From: Brachypterus glaber
Taxonomy: Eukaryota > Arthropoda > Insecta > Coleoptera > Kateretidae
Direction: 5' to 3'
DNA: 64,000 nt
Assembly (NCBI GenBank): GCA_958510825.1
Contig: OY294044.1
Span: 82,196,895 to 82,260,894 of the forward strand
Positions 1 to 9,473 of the stretch are shown here, piece by piece. The number at the start of each line of letters is the position of its first letter. Position 1 is the stretch's first letter. The position numbers and the translations under genes were made by a program. The notes beneath the pieces are model-generated. The model saw only the letters and a program-made list of their open reading frames with translations. It was not told where the DNA came from and ran no database searches.

Positions 1-46
1 AGGGAACGTTCAAGTATTACGTAACGCAAATTTTGATCATTGGGGT
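1..46 (+). repeat. Solo end of MITE family B (TTACGTAAC-type), cut by window start
   Basis: Starts with GGGAACGTTCAAGTATTACG and runs into GTAACGCAAATTTTGATCAT. The same ~44 bp end recurs at 6609-6653, 15342-15381, 25119-25165, 36522-36567 and, as a complete two-ended MITE, at 43971-44133. Only one end is seen here; whatever lies to the left is outside the window. Confidence 0.7.
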
Positions 47-1045
47 TTGAGGGTAAGTACTTAAGCGATAAACTTTTTTTTTAGTCATCAAAATTTCTGT
101 CAGGGGTCATTAATATCTCTGGCAGGGGTAAAAAAATTGGGGGTGGGGAGCTTTTTTTTTAGTTATCATGGGAGGGAAAAAAAGATTTCAGTCGGCAAAT
201 GGCAAATAATATTAACTTGTGGGCCCCTTACGGGTGACAAATCTCACTAGCCTCGGGCTGCCCAGTCCGACACTGGGTTTGACTGTATTTATTTAACAGT
301 TGAATGGACCGTCTCTGGTGATTAAGGTATGTTTTTAACGAAATAAAATAATTCCATGACCTACGCAATTAATTATTGCTGCATTTTATGACAATTAAAT
401 TTTTTATGTACTATGTACTACAATGTAATCAATTTTAACCTTTAATATTAATAATATTTATTTAAAAGATATTAATAAACATTTTTTTATCAAAAGTATA
501 CTAACTAATATAAATTACACTAGTTTACAAAATTATATTTTTTTAACCTCTCGAATTCATGCATTTTTTTTTTTTGAGTAGGAGAGGCTTTTTCTTAAAA
601 AATGAGAGAAATTAATCAAAAAAATTATAGATACATAAAAATTTATGCTTTCCTCGAGGGGGAGTTCGTTAAAACAAAAGAATTAAGGGATGGAAACAAT
701 TTATTATTTTATTGTTTTTTGGCAGTTAAAAAAATTAAAATTAAACAAAACTATAATTATTTTTTTTAACAAGCTTTGTCGACATGTCTTTTTTATTACA
801 TCACACACATTTCTTTAATTTTAAGGGACTTTCCTAAAAGGAAATATAAATTATTATACATCGTTAAATTTAGAATTAAATTCCATTTAATAATCAGGGT
901 GCTATTAGAAAAAGCAAAGATAGGGGTGGTTCTAAGTCATAGTCATGGGGGGTAGATTTTGGGATGGTAATAGAAAGTTCTTTTGGTTCTATTTAAAAAC
1001 TATTTTTAATAAAAATGTTATCTTCAAAAACAAGGAAGATATAGG
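47..1045. other. AT-rich stretch without a recognisable gene
   Basis: Homopolymer-rich DNA with no coding signal. Positions ~75-180 carry a degenerate repeat (TTTTTTAGTCATCAAAA followed by CAGGGGT) that recurs near 48730-48870. Nothing else is recognisable. Confidence 0.5.
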
Positions 1046-1323
1046 ATGCACAGAAAAAAAGGATTCCTTGAACCAAGGACACGTGTCTTTCGATATGTTC
1101 AAATTCATATTCTCTTGTTTCAAGGCTGGCATTTCTTTGAAGCAAAGTCCAAATGTCCTTGAATGAACAGAGCGGATCTTCATTCAAAAACCCGTGCTCT
1201 TCATTCAAGGACATTAACACTTTGGTTCAAAGAAATGCTGGCTTTGAAACAGGAGACTATGGCATTGAACATATCGAAAGACACGTGTCCTTGGTTTGGA
1301 CTCTTTTTTTTTTCTTTGTGCAT
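1046..1323. mobile_element. Palindromic MITE, family G (CACAGAAAAAAAGG ends)
   Basis: The two halves are inverted copies: ATGCACAGAAAAAAAGG at the left is answered by CTTTGTGCAT at the right, and blocks such as CCTTGAACCAAGGACACGTG and CTTTCGATATGTTCAA have reverse complements in the other half. The centre lies near 1185. It is rich in CTTGAA/TTCAAG words. A longer relative lies at 22403-23417. Short overlapping frames on both strands here are by-products of the palindrome. Confidence 0.75.
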
Positions 1324-1481
1324 AAATAATTCTACTACTACTTTCTAGGTACTTTCTAGGTACCTTCTAGGTACTTTCTTAAAAATGAGCTTAATTGGAC
1401 CTCTTGGTGACCAGACAGAACAAAAAAAAATAATATATCTTAAGAACGACGAATTTTTGGATAGTAGTCTTCTCAGTTTAA

Positions 1482-2126
1482 ATATTTCAAAAACACTGTA
1501 ATTGTCCAACTGTTAATCGAGAAAATCTTGTAAAATACCTAGGTATCACTATTGATCAACATATTAAGTGGAAAAAACATATAGAACAACTTGCAAGAAG
1601 ACTGAGAAGACTGCTACCTAAGTTCTATACTTTAAGAAATATATTAAATAGGAAAAACTTGTTTATAGTTTATGATGCCTTGGCGGAATCCATAATGCGG
1701 TATGGTATTTTGGTGTGGGGTAGTGCAATGGACACTGCACTTAAGGGTCTTGAAGTGTCGCAAAGGCTAATAATAAAAACAATGCTATTTCAAAAACGGC
1801 TTTACTCAACAGAACAAATTTATAATATTAGCGCTTTATTAGAAGTAAAAAAAATATTTCTGTATCAACTATGTCTCTGGATGATTGAAAACAAAAATAA
1901 ATTTAATATATTTGCTCACAAATACCAAACAAGATCCGTAGATATAGTTCAAACACCACTTTTTCGCTCAACTCAACTACAAAGAAGCATGTTCTTCTTT
2001 GGACCCAGATGCATAAATTTAGTACCTCAGAATATTAAAAATTTAAATAGAATTAAACGTAAAACTGAACTTAAACATTTTTTCTTAAAATGTAATGTAA
2101 ACAATTTTTATGAAATTCCACAATAA
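1482..2126 (+). pseudogene. LINE reverse transcriptase, C-terminal fragment
   Basis: An open frame from about 1482 to the stop at 2126 encodes the thumb and C-terminal part of a non-LTR retrotransposon polymerase. Visible landmarks are VKYLGITIDQHIKWKKHI (1530-1583), the conserved post-catalytic block of jockey/CR1-like reverse transcriptases, then YGILVWGSA, a stretch common just after it, and a C-terminal region with FFGPRCINLVPQNIKNL. The catalytic FADD box, the fingers and the endonuclease are missing, so the copy is 5'-truncated and dead, as most genomic LINE copies are. The upstream stop at 1479-1481 marks the approximate truncation. It differs clearly from the LINEs at 17250 and 32014, so it is a third lineage. 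Clade assignment is inference. Confidence 0.8.
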
Positions 2127-2838
2127 CTTTAAATACGTACCTGTTTATATGTCTGTGACAGACAATTTAATTTTTTACTGATTTTCTTTTTGTATTATTT
2201 TACGATATGCTCCTCTGTAGTCATTCATACAAAAAAAATGTACATTGACAACACCAACATTATCCTTGCAATAAAACTAATTTTAATTTTAATGTTTACA
2301 CATAAAAAATGTGTGTTTTTTTTTTCTCTATTTGTAATAAATTAATCCGCAACACAAACCTCGGTTTAGGCGGAGAATATAAACTATTTTGTTAACTTAA
2401 TATTGTAATAATTTAAATAAATAAATAATAAAATAAAAAAATAAATTATTGTTTGGCAAATTCGGATGTGCACATAAAATTAGCCCAATAACCATAGAAG
2501 GTTAAAAACTTTGTAAACCAGTATTATCTATTTCTACCTTTTTCGTGACGTCTAACTTTTTGTTTATCGATTTTTAATTGTTTGTTTTTAATTCTAGACT
2601 TGCATTGCACCATCCAAGGTCGGTAAAACGTAAAAGGATTGCATTTTTGTAATACAGGAAAAAATGCATGCATCTTACCTATTGTCAGGGTTAAAAGATT
2701 CATTAGTTATTCCTTACCTGCAAATAAAGAAAAATATGTTAGAAAAACATAAAGCATAAAACGTTTTCTGTAAAAGTGTAAAATTCAAAACTTTTTTTTA
2801 ATTTTTAGTTTGTTTAAAATTGGTGAACTGACCCTATG
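2127..2838. other. 3' flank of LINE fragment, then AT-rich DNA
   Basis: About 160 bp after the stop are probably LINE 3' untranslated sequence, ending near CTTGCAATAAAACTAATTTT. The rest is AT-rich without a gene or clear repeat. Confidence 0.4.
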
Positions 2839-2955
2839 TAAAGGTGCTTTACGAATAAACTTTACTCCGCGATATTTCAAGAACGCATTAAAATTTGGTA
2901 CAAGTCTCTAAGCGTTCTTGAAATATTCTAGTGTAAAGTTGTTTCTTTCGCAAAG
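2839..2955. repeat. Small foldback repeat, family F
   Basis: CGATATTTCAAGAACGC at 2871-2887 is answered in inverse orientation by GCGTTCTTGAAATATTCTAG at ~2914-2933, with CTTTAC/GTAAAG outside. A better preserved relative is at 51747-51925. Confidence 0.6.
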
Positions 2956-2983
2956 GACTAGAATATTTAATCCTATATTTAAT

Positions 2984-3688
2984 CAGTAACTGCCATGCCA
3001 AAATTAAAAAAATTAAGAGGTGATTCTACATCCAAAAATATGAAAAAAAAAGTTTCTATAAAGGGTGGTCCGGAAATGAGCCTTAAGGGAGCTACGGCCC
3101 TTCGAAAATGTCATATTGAATGGGGAACAAACAAGAGCATAAATAAAATTTTAATGCTGCAGGGTGATTCTTCATTTAAAACTGAGCAAAAAAGTATTCT
3201 TCACCAAGACATTTAAATTTAATATTAAAGGAGTAATGGCCTCTTAAAAAGTAGCGTTTTTGGTGGCACAAAATGTTACTTCCTCTTAATTGCCTTTTTT
3301 TTGAAAACGGTTGCTCCTACAGTGTTACACTATATGACAATTTCTATGTATTTTTACTATATTTTTTACAAAAAAACCAAAAAACTACATATAAAAAAGT
3401 TTGGGGCAAAAATGAGTTAAGCCCCCCATATTTTGTCCATATAGGCACTCCTCTGGATAAATTCAAAAAAATAAATTAACATAAACTTATTAATTTTATT
3501 AATACAAAAGCTCATCACTCTAGCTTAAAGGGTACCAGAGTTATTAATCAAAAACCTTATTTTTATTACAACTTTAAAGGGCCGTAGCTCCCTTACATTT
3601 CCGGACCAACCTTTATAGGAACTTTTTTTATATTTTTGGGTTTAGAGTCTCCTCTTAAATTTTGGCATGCCAGTTATTGATCGCCCTG
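2984..3688. mobile_element. Foldback element FB1, diverged copy 1
   Basis: Left end CAGTAACTGCCATGCCAAAA pairs with right end TTTTGGCATGCCAGTTATTG. Internal blocks GGTGATTCTACAT, TTAAGGGAGCTACGGCCC, GAAAACGGTTGCTCCTACAG and AAGCCCCCCATA match the ~1.17 kb FB1 copies at 36824, 42421, 46465 and 49319. Arms are clearly more diverged here, so this is an older copy. Short frames inside are not genes. Confidence 0.7.
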
Positions 3689-4620
3689 TATACTTTTAGT
3701 AGGTACCAAAGATTAAATATAAACCGACAATGGAAATAAAATACATTTTTCCAATGAAAATCCGTGATAAATTTTTCCGTGTTTACATTAAAGTGAAGGA
3801 AAAATCGCTAATAATATATAAATGTCATTTAAACTTTATTCCTAAACAAATATTTCACACAAACAAAAGAAAATAGAACCTTGACAATTTAAAGTAGCAC
3901 ACTATGCCGATTTATTATTGGAACTTGTTTAAACAATGCAGACAATTTCACTTTCTTTTAACAATTAAAGTTATAATAATAATTATAAAACAAGTTATAT
4001 ACTCGTACATCGACATTTCCTAAACATTACGGTGTTTTTATTATAAAGGGATACCTACATGAATTTCTTTCAAAAGATTTTTTAAGAAATTTTACTCGGC
4101 GACATAATAAAGGTATACCGGTATCAGGCACCTCCACAGGTCACAAAAAAACTCCACGAACAACGCGTAACGCGTTACGCGTTGTGTAGTGTCATAATTT
4201 TTTTTTGCTAAAGACCTCCAGGGATCACAAGTAACTAACTCCGCTTTGTTTAGTTATTATTAGGTACTCAGGAACTTTTCATTAACTGCAAAAAGTTATC
4301 TACAGTGAAAACCAAAGTTGGGAATCCACAAAATCAACAAAAAGCGCAAAGGAATCAAAAAGGCAAAGGAAAAATACTTTGTATTACTTAGGCAAAGCCA
4401 AGATTAATTTTTTGAAAAAAGAACTAAGACTGAAACTAAAGTCTGTTTTATCCAAAGAACTTTTACCTCAAGAATGAACATGATGAAATCTACCGTATGC
4501 TTTGAAGCGTGAACGGTGAGGGGCTGGTGGGGAGTAAAATATTTAGTGTAAGATTTTATACTCGCTTTACACTCAAAGTGGTACGTATTATCACACTCAA
4601 AAGGGTGTAAATATCAGGTG
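3689..4620. other. AT-rich DNA with one CpG-rich palindrome
   Basis: No gene recognised. Contains the perfect palindrome at 4160-4185 (separate entry). Confidence 0.45.
4160..4185. repeat. Perfect 26 bp CpG-rich palindrome
   Basis: Two 13-base halves, ACAACGCGTAACG and its exact reverse complement, with no spacer. It has six CpG dinucleotides in otherwise AT-rich, CpG-poor DNA. It could be a cruciform or a dimeric protein-binding site; function unknown. Confidence 0.85.
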
Positions 4621-4836
4621 CAGTGGGTTAGGCTAAATGTGACATCCAGGGTAATTGTGACATGTCCTGTTATAATTCTTCTAAACAAGTTTAAATCAAA
4701 TCGAAATTTTACGCGAAATATTTAATACTGTCAAAAACCTAATGCCAGGGTTGGATTGGATATAAACTAGTTTAGAAGAATGATAACAGGACATGTCACA
4801 ATTACCCTGGGTGTCACATTTAGCCTAACCCACTGT
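4621..4836. mobile_element. 216 bp MITE with CAGTGGGTTAGG ends
   Basis: Terminal inverted repeats of roughly 70 bp: CAGTGGGTTAGGCTAAATGT at the left, ACATTTAGCCTAACCCACTG at the right, continuing through GTGACATGTCCTGTTAT. The CAGTG end is Tc1/mariner-like, but no clean TA duplication is seen. No coding capacity. Confidence 0.8.
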
Positions 4837-5175
4837 GGTTAAAAAAAGTGGTAAACGTACCATACATCAAAATCTTTTTAACAAGTTTTAGTGTAAAATT
4901 TACCATTTAGAATGCAAAATTTACACCAGGAAATAATTTTCAACATTATTTTATGGTAAACTATGGGTATGAATTACGAGTGTAAATATCATTCACACAA
5001 GTGTTAAAATTAACACTCGTTTTTTAACCACTCGTAAAATGTTTTTTGTATACAATTAAAAATTACCTTCTAAAATACCGTAATATCACATTATAAATAA
5101 TGTAAATCAACTCTTGTTACAGTTTAAGGGAGTAATTTAATAACTGACTATATGAATAAGAACTTATTTTTGTTT
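4837..5175. other. AT-rich DNA, nothing recognised
   Basis: Contains scattered GTGTAAA/TTTACAC words but no gene or bounded repeat. Confidence 0.4.
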
Positions 5176-5305
5176 ATATCTGTGGCTTGGTTCTCAAAGG
5201 GCAGATGTCACTTTGTCAATAGCAGCGTTTTCAAAATATTACATCAGAGTTGACGCGAAAACGCTGCTATTAACAAAGTGACCGCCATTAGAGAACCACA
5301 GATAT
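5176..5305. mobile_element. Palindromic MITE, family D (CTGTGGCTTGGTTCT)
   Basis: ATATCTGTGGCTTGGTTCTC at the left is answered by GAGAACCACAGATAT at the right; TAGCAGCGTTTTC and GAAAACGCTGCTA flank the loop. Relatives: 21671-21800, ~22265-22345, 53399-53456 and a divergent insert at 49710-49842. Confidence 0.75.
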
Positions 5306-6238
5306 GTTTTTAATTAATAACTTATTAATTGTTAAAAAAAGTACAATTTGTTTGTTTGTCAAGTGGTCATTTCTCAGATACGATATTTTGGAATTTACAA
5401 GGCGATATGCAATCTCTTTTTTTACTTTCGGTTGATTCTTTCGCTAAAAAGAATGAATATTAAATAGAAAAATATTTATCATTAACTATTTTAGTCAATA
5501 TTTCGTTTTTAGTCTTTTATCCCCTGAATAGGAAAACTTCCTGTTTTGTTTTTACCTTTGTATACCTAGTGTGCGTTCAGAGAGTTAATGCATAGCGTGT
5601 TTCGTGCTTATATTATTTTTTCTTTTAATCTAACTGAGCTTTGTACTTTTTACCACGAAAATCATCATTCATGTGTACTTCCAGAACATCTTTACATACC
5701 TATGTAATTTGTACAAACACACTAGATTTATGTTGCGATATTGTTTACGATTTTACTTTCAAGCTAAACTTGTGGCAAAAGATGCATCACGGTTCGCCGT
5801 TATTTACTTTAAGTTCAACTTTGGAAAACAATGCTTTTCGTAAAATTTGTTTACTTACTTAAACTTAAACGTCCATAACTTCTGAATAAATAGGTCAAAC
5901 TGAACAAAAGTTTCATTGTCTTAATTATTAATTGAAAACAAAAGACGGTTTAATATAAAATTGTAAAAAAAATAAAAAAATAAAAAACAAAAATAAATTT
6001 AGAAAAAATTTAAAAATTAAAATATTTTTCATATTTTATTTTATTTTTTTTTGTATTTTTATAATAAAACATCTTTTATTTTTAATTAACAAACAAGAAA
6101 ATGTTATGTTTGTTCAAATTAATTAAAAAGTTACGGAGGTCACGTGACCCTTTTTTGCGATTAAAAAACGTTTCGCCCGATAGAATATTTAATTTTTGGT
6201 TTTAAATTGACATTTACGTTACAAGTAAAAAAATTGTA
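5306..6238. other. AT-rich DNA with a dispersed repeat segment
   Basis: Positions ~5778-5975 are related to ~16797-17047: both have CGGTTC(G/T)CCGTTATT, then TTCGACT/TTCAACTTTGGAAAACA, and end in AAAGACGGTTTAATA. The rest is low-complexity A/T. Confidence 0.5.
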
Positions 6239-6478
6239 CACTGATAAAAAGGATTTATTTGGATATGGCCAATTAAATTATTCGGTTGTAACAAATTTTA
6301 TTTGAGTCAAATAAATATTTAGTTCATGTAAACAAATATTTTAATTTCAAAATGATTTATTATTGGGAAACAAGTAATTTATTTGCCAGAAATAAAATTC
6401 ATTTGTCACAACCAAGTAATTCAATTGGTCATATCCAATCAAATATTTTGTACACACAAATAAACTGTTTTATCAGTG
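6239..6478. mobile_element. MITE family E, copy 1 (CACTGATAAAA ends)
   Basis: Starts CACTGATAAAAAGG and ends TTTATCAGTG; the inner arms hold GGATATGGCCAATTAA and its degenerate complement TTGGTCATATCC. A second copy at 21173-21414 is flanked on both sides by TA, suggesting mobilisation by a Tc1/mariner-type transposase. Confidence 0.75.
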
Positions 6479-6722
6479 TGTACAAGTAAACTGAGTGTTT
6501 TCCAAAGTCGAACTAAAAGTGAACAAGCCGTGAAGATATGTAACGTTTTTCATTATACTATTCACAGTAAGTGGTATATTGAATTTTTCCCGAGATTTTT
6601 CCAAAAAGTCCAAAATGATCAAAATTTGCGTTACGTAATACTTGAACTTTCCCTTTGTATCCAAGAATTTTTTGTCTAGGACGTTTTTTGACAATTTTGG
6701 AAAATTCGAAACTACTGTATTA
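6479..6722. repeat. Mosaic of repeat pieces (families C and B)
   Basis: GTGAAGATATGTAA and TATACTATTCACAGT at 6531-6575 recur at ~35820-35860 in related form. A solo family-B end in reverse orientation (GTCCAAAATGATCAAAATTT onward) lies at 6609-6653. CAAGAATTTTTTGTCTAGGA at 6662-6681 is a family-C piece that recurs near 19430, 36760 and 43880. Confidence 0.6.
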
Positions 6723-7452
6723 GGGGCTGTCCATATATTACGTAACGCGCCTAGGGGGGGGGGGTCAGAGAAATTGTTACAGTTTGTGACAGGGGGTAGG
6801 GGGGGAGTCTAGGTAAACGTAACAAAACGGAATTTAATAAATTTAATGTTTATTTCTAAGCTTGGCAGATGTATTTTTATTTCAACATAAATAACTATTT
6901 AGTGGCCCATAATTCCCTTTTTCACACAAAAATTGACGAAACTATGCATATTTAAATAATATTGTAATCAGTAAAAAAACTGTTGACATTGATATTAAAC
7001 AAAAATCTTACGGCCCTGTTCTTGCGTGATCTTGCCGATGAATTATCGGCGATGATACATTTTTGCGCGGAATGTGTACTCACAGAACACCAATGTGTGT
7101 ACTATTTTGTGTACCTGTGCATAACCAATATACGTGTTATATGTGACACTCAGTGTAAAAAGAGGTAGCTAGTATTTTTTCCCTGTGTGATACTGATTAT
7201 GAATATTTTTTTAAAGTTTGAGTGATTTTTTGGTAAAATTTTTTTTAAGGTTATGTTATACTATATTTTAGGTTCATGTTTGTTTTGTCGAGAAAAACGA
7301 ATCAATAGTGAGAATACAATTGCGAAACAAAAATTTTATATTGTTAGGCGTTACACAGGGGGGGGGGGGGTGTTGGTAAATGTGACAGTTTGTTACACAG
7401 GGGGGAGTCAATTTTTTTGAAAAATTGCGTTACGTAATATATAGACAGCCCC
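6723..7452 (+). mobile_element. PIF/Harbinger-type MITE, family A, copy 1
   Basis: A 730 bp element with terminal inverted repeats GGGGCTGTCCATATATTACG and, at the right, ACGTAATATATAGACAGCCCC. It is flanked by TTA on both sides (6720-6722 and 7453-7455), the 3 bp TWA duplication typical of PIF/Harbinger elements. G-runs lie just inside both ends. No transposase is encoded; a short frame at 6983-7168 recurs in the other copies (14464-15211 inverted, 27850-28583) because the copies are similar. Superfamily call is inferred from TSD and ends. Confidence 0.85.
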
Positions 7453-8860
7453 TTATACCTCGTATTATACTATTCTGTGAATTGCACAATAACGGCGAAC
7501 CATGGCGCAAAAAAAAAAAGATAACGTGCTAACTATTAAATTACGACCCAGCTTTTTCAAGTTTTTAAGAGAGGATCGGGTAGGCTCCCCTCGTCCCACA
7601 TTCGGTACGCCTCTGCACACTGCTTAGATAATATTACTTATTGTATTTAAATTCCAATACAATTTCTTTATTTAAATAGTATATTGACAATAGATTTTAA
7701 AATCCGGTACTTTTGAGTGTATACAATTGCGCAAATAATTCTAACATTTTAAAAATATAATTTTTGAGTTTATAAAGCAAATTTTACAGCAAAATAAGGA
7801 TTTTTCATCCGTTATCCTTTTGAATATTTCCTGTAATAAATTAATAATCGCGAAAGCTTCCTTGAACGAAGAATTTTCAGAATGTTTCTATTTCCTACAA
7901 CGACACTTTGAATTAAAAATACATTACACAGATAAAAAAGGTTTTTCACATTTCCTCATTTCCTACAATTTTTTATTATTAAAAATTTCACCGTCCTCGA
8001 AAACCCCATGGGCCCATATACTTATTTTTAGGAAATTATTTTAAAGATTTAAAAATTATTGCCCCTGTCTCGTGTATTGCAGTTAAAACATTTTTATTAC
8101 GTATCAGATTCAACTACAAAAATCTTAAATTCCAATGGGCAATTATGTGAATAAAATTTTTAAGAAAAATCTAAATTTTTATTCACATTGCCCAATATAA
8201 TAGCAATTTTTACGAAAATATTTAAAAGCGACCTCATAACTCCCTATACTGCTATAATTTTGTGGAAAATTTTCGTACTTTTCCCCATTGCCCCAACCGA
8301 GAACTTTTGGGTAATCGTATACCTAATCTCAAGTCTCTAGCTCGATGCATTCTTAAGTTATCGTGCTTACAAGAATTCGGACAGAAGATGTTTAGGAATA
8401 CTTAAATACCAAAATTTATTCTTTTGCCCAATTGTTAATTTGAAAATAGGGCAGTGTTCACAGGGTAAAAATGTATATTTTTGTTTTGAAGTTGGTATAC
8501 ATGCGTAATTAGTTCAAGTAAGTGAAGAATTGACAACATAATAATCTTGATTTAAATTTAAATTAAAGGTTAGGGATCGTGCTCAAATTCCGTTAGACAT
8601 TTTTAGAGATTTTTTACCCCCAGATGTTTCGTAAAATTTTCACATAACCTCCACCCCCTTAGTCTTACAAATTGGAAAATGAAGCATTGTTCCCTGAAGC
8701 ACTAGTTATTGTTGGTATAGTTCACATGAACAAATTGTGCGATCCACCTTCTTAAAAATGTTAATTTCTTGTCGAAGATGCTGAATTTAAAGAAGGATAA
8801 TTATACTACGGGGCCTCTCCCCGCCTATAAACAATCCACATGCACAGTGTAGTGCAATTA
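7453..8860. other. AT-rich DNA with one small hairpin
   Basis: CCAATGGGCAATTATGTGAA (8130-8149) is answered by TTCACATTGCCCAAT (~8180-8194), a degenerate hairpin. No gene recognised. Confidence 0.4.
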
Positions 8861-9459
8861 CTCTAAGAGTGTATCGCTGTAATTGACTTCAAGATTGCAT
8901 TTACTTCTACCTCAAACAGAAAAAAAAGAAACAAATGCAAAGATTTGCAAAATGCCGAACAAATAGTGAACTCAAACTAACGAATATTAAATATTAATTA
9001 GTGGCTGAATACCTGCTAATTTTCTTCAAAATTTCGAGAAATGAGAAAATTATTCATATTTATGAAATTACTTTTTGATTAAATAAATTTTTTTATAATT
9101 GGATATTTTCCTCCGTGCATTATGATTTTGCGTTTCTCACGCGAAACCGGCCAATGTCTGCGGCGCGATTTATAATTCGTTTTATCGGCGTTGAGTCCCA
9201 GCCCGGCTATTTTATGTTAAAATGTGTTTGTCAAGAAAATATTAATACTGCGCAACCGTTCCACATATTTAAATTGAATTTAAAATTTAATACTTGATGT
9301 TTGTGATGTACTTTCGTGGATAAACTCGGATTAGGGTTGTCCACGTTCCTTTTTCAAAAAAAAACTTCAAAATTTTTAGCTTTTTTTTATTTTCTTTTTG
9401 CGAAAAAAAAAATATATAATAAATAAAATAAATATAAATAGTTTTTATTGTTATATTGG
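8861..9459 (+). repeat. Tandem ~600 bp unit, copy 1 (uninterrupted)
   Basis: Runs from CTCTAAGAGTGTAT to TTGTTATATTGG and is followed directly by the start of a second copy (9460-9473). The second copy is interrupted by a transposon and resumes at 11889. A GC-richer core (CTCACGCGAAACCGG, GGCGTTGAGTCCCAGCCCG) is particularly similar between copies. A 60-codon frame across the core (9115-9297) has no recognisable domain. Confidence 0.85.
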
Positions 9460-9473
9460 CTCTAAGAGTGTAT
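9460..9473 (+). repeat. 5' stub of tandem unit copy 2, ending in TSD GTAT
   Basis: CTCTAAGAGTGTAT repeats the start of unit 1. The last four bases, GTAT (9470-9473), recur at 11885-11888 on the far side of the inserted transposon; unit 1 has a single GTAT at 8871-8874, the empty site. Confidence 0.85.

Noticed and set aside
9115..9297. 60-codon frame repeated at 12128-12310
   Set aside because: Both are parts of a tandem duplication, so conservation is not independent; no known domain and start codon differs.
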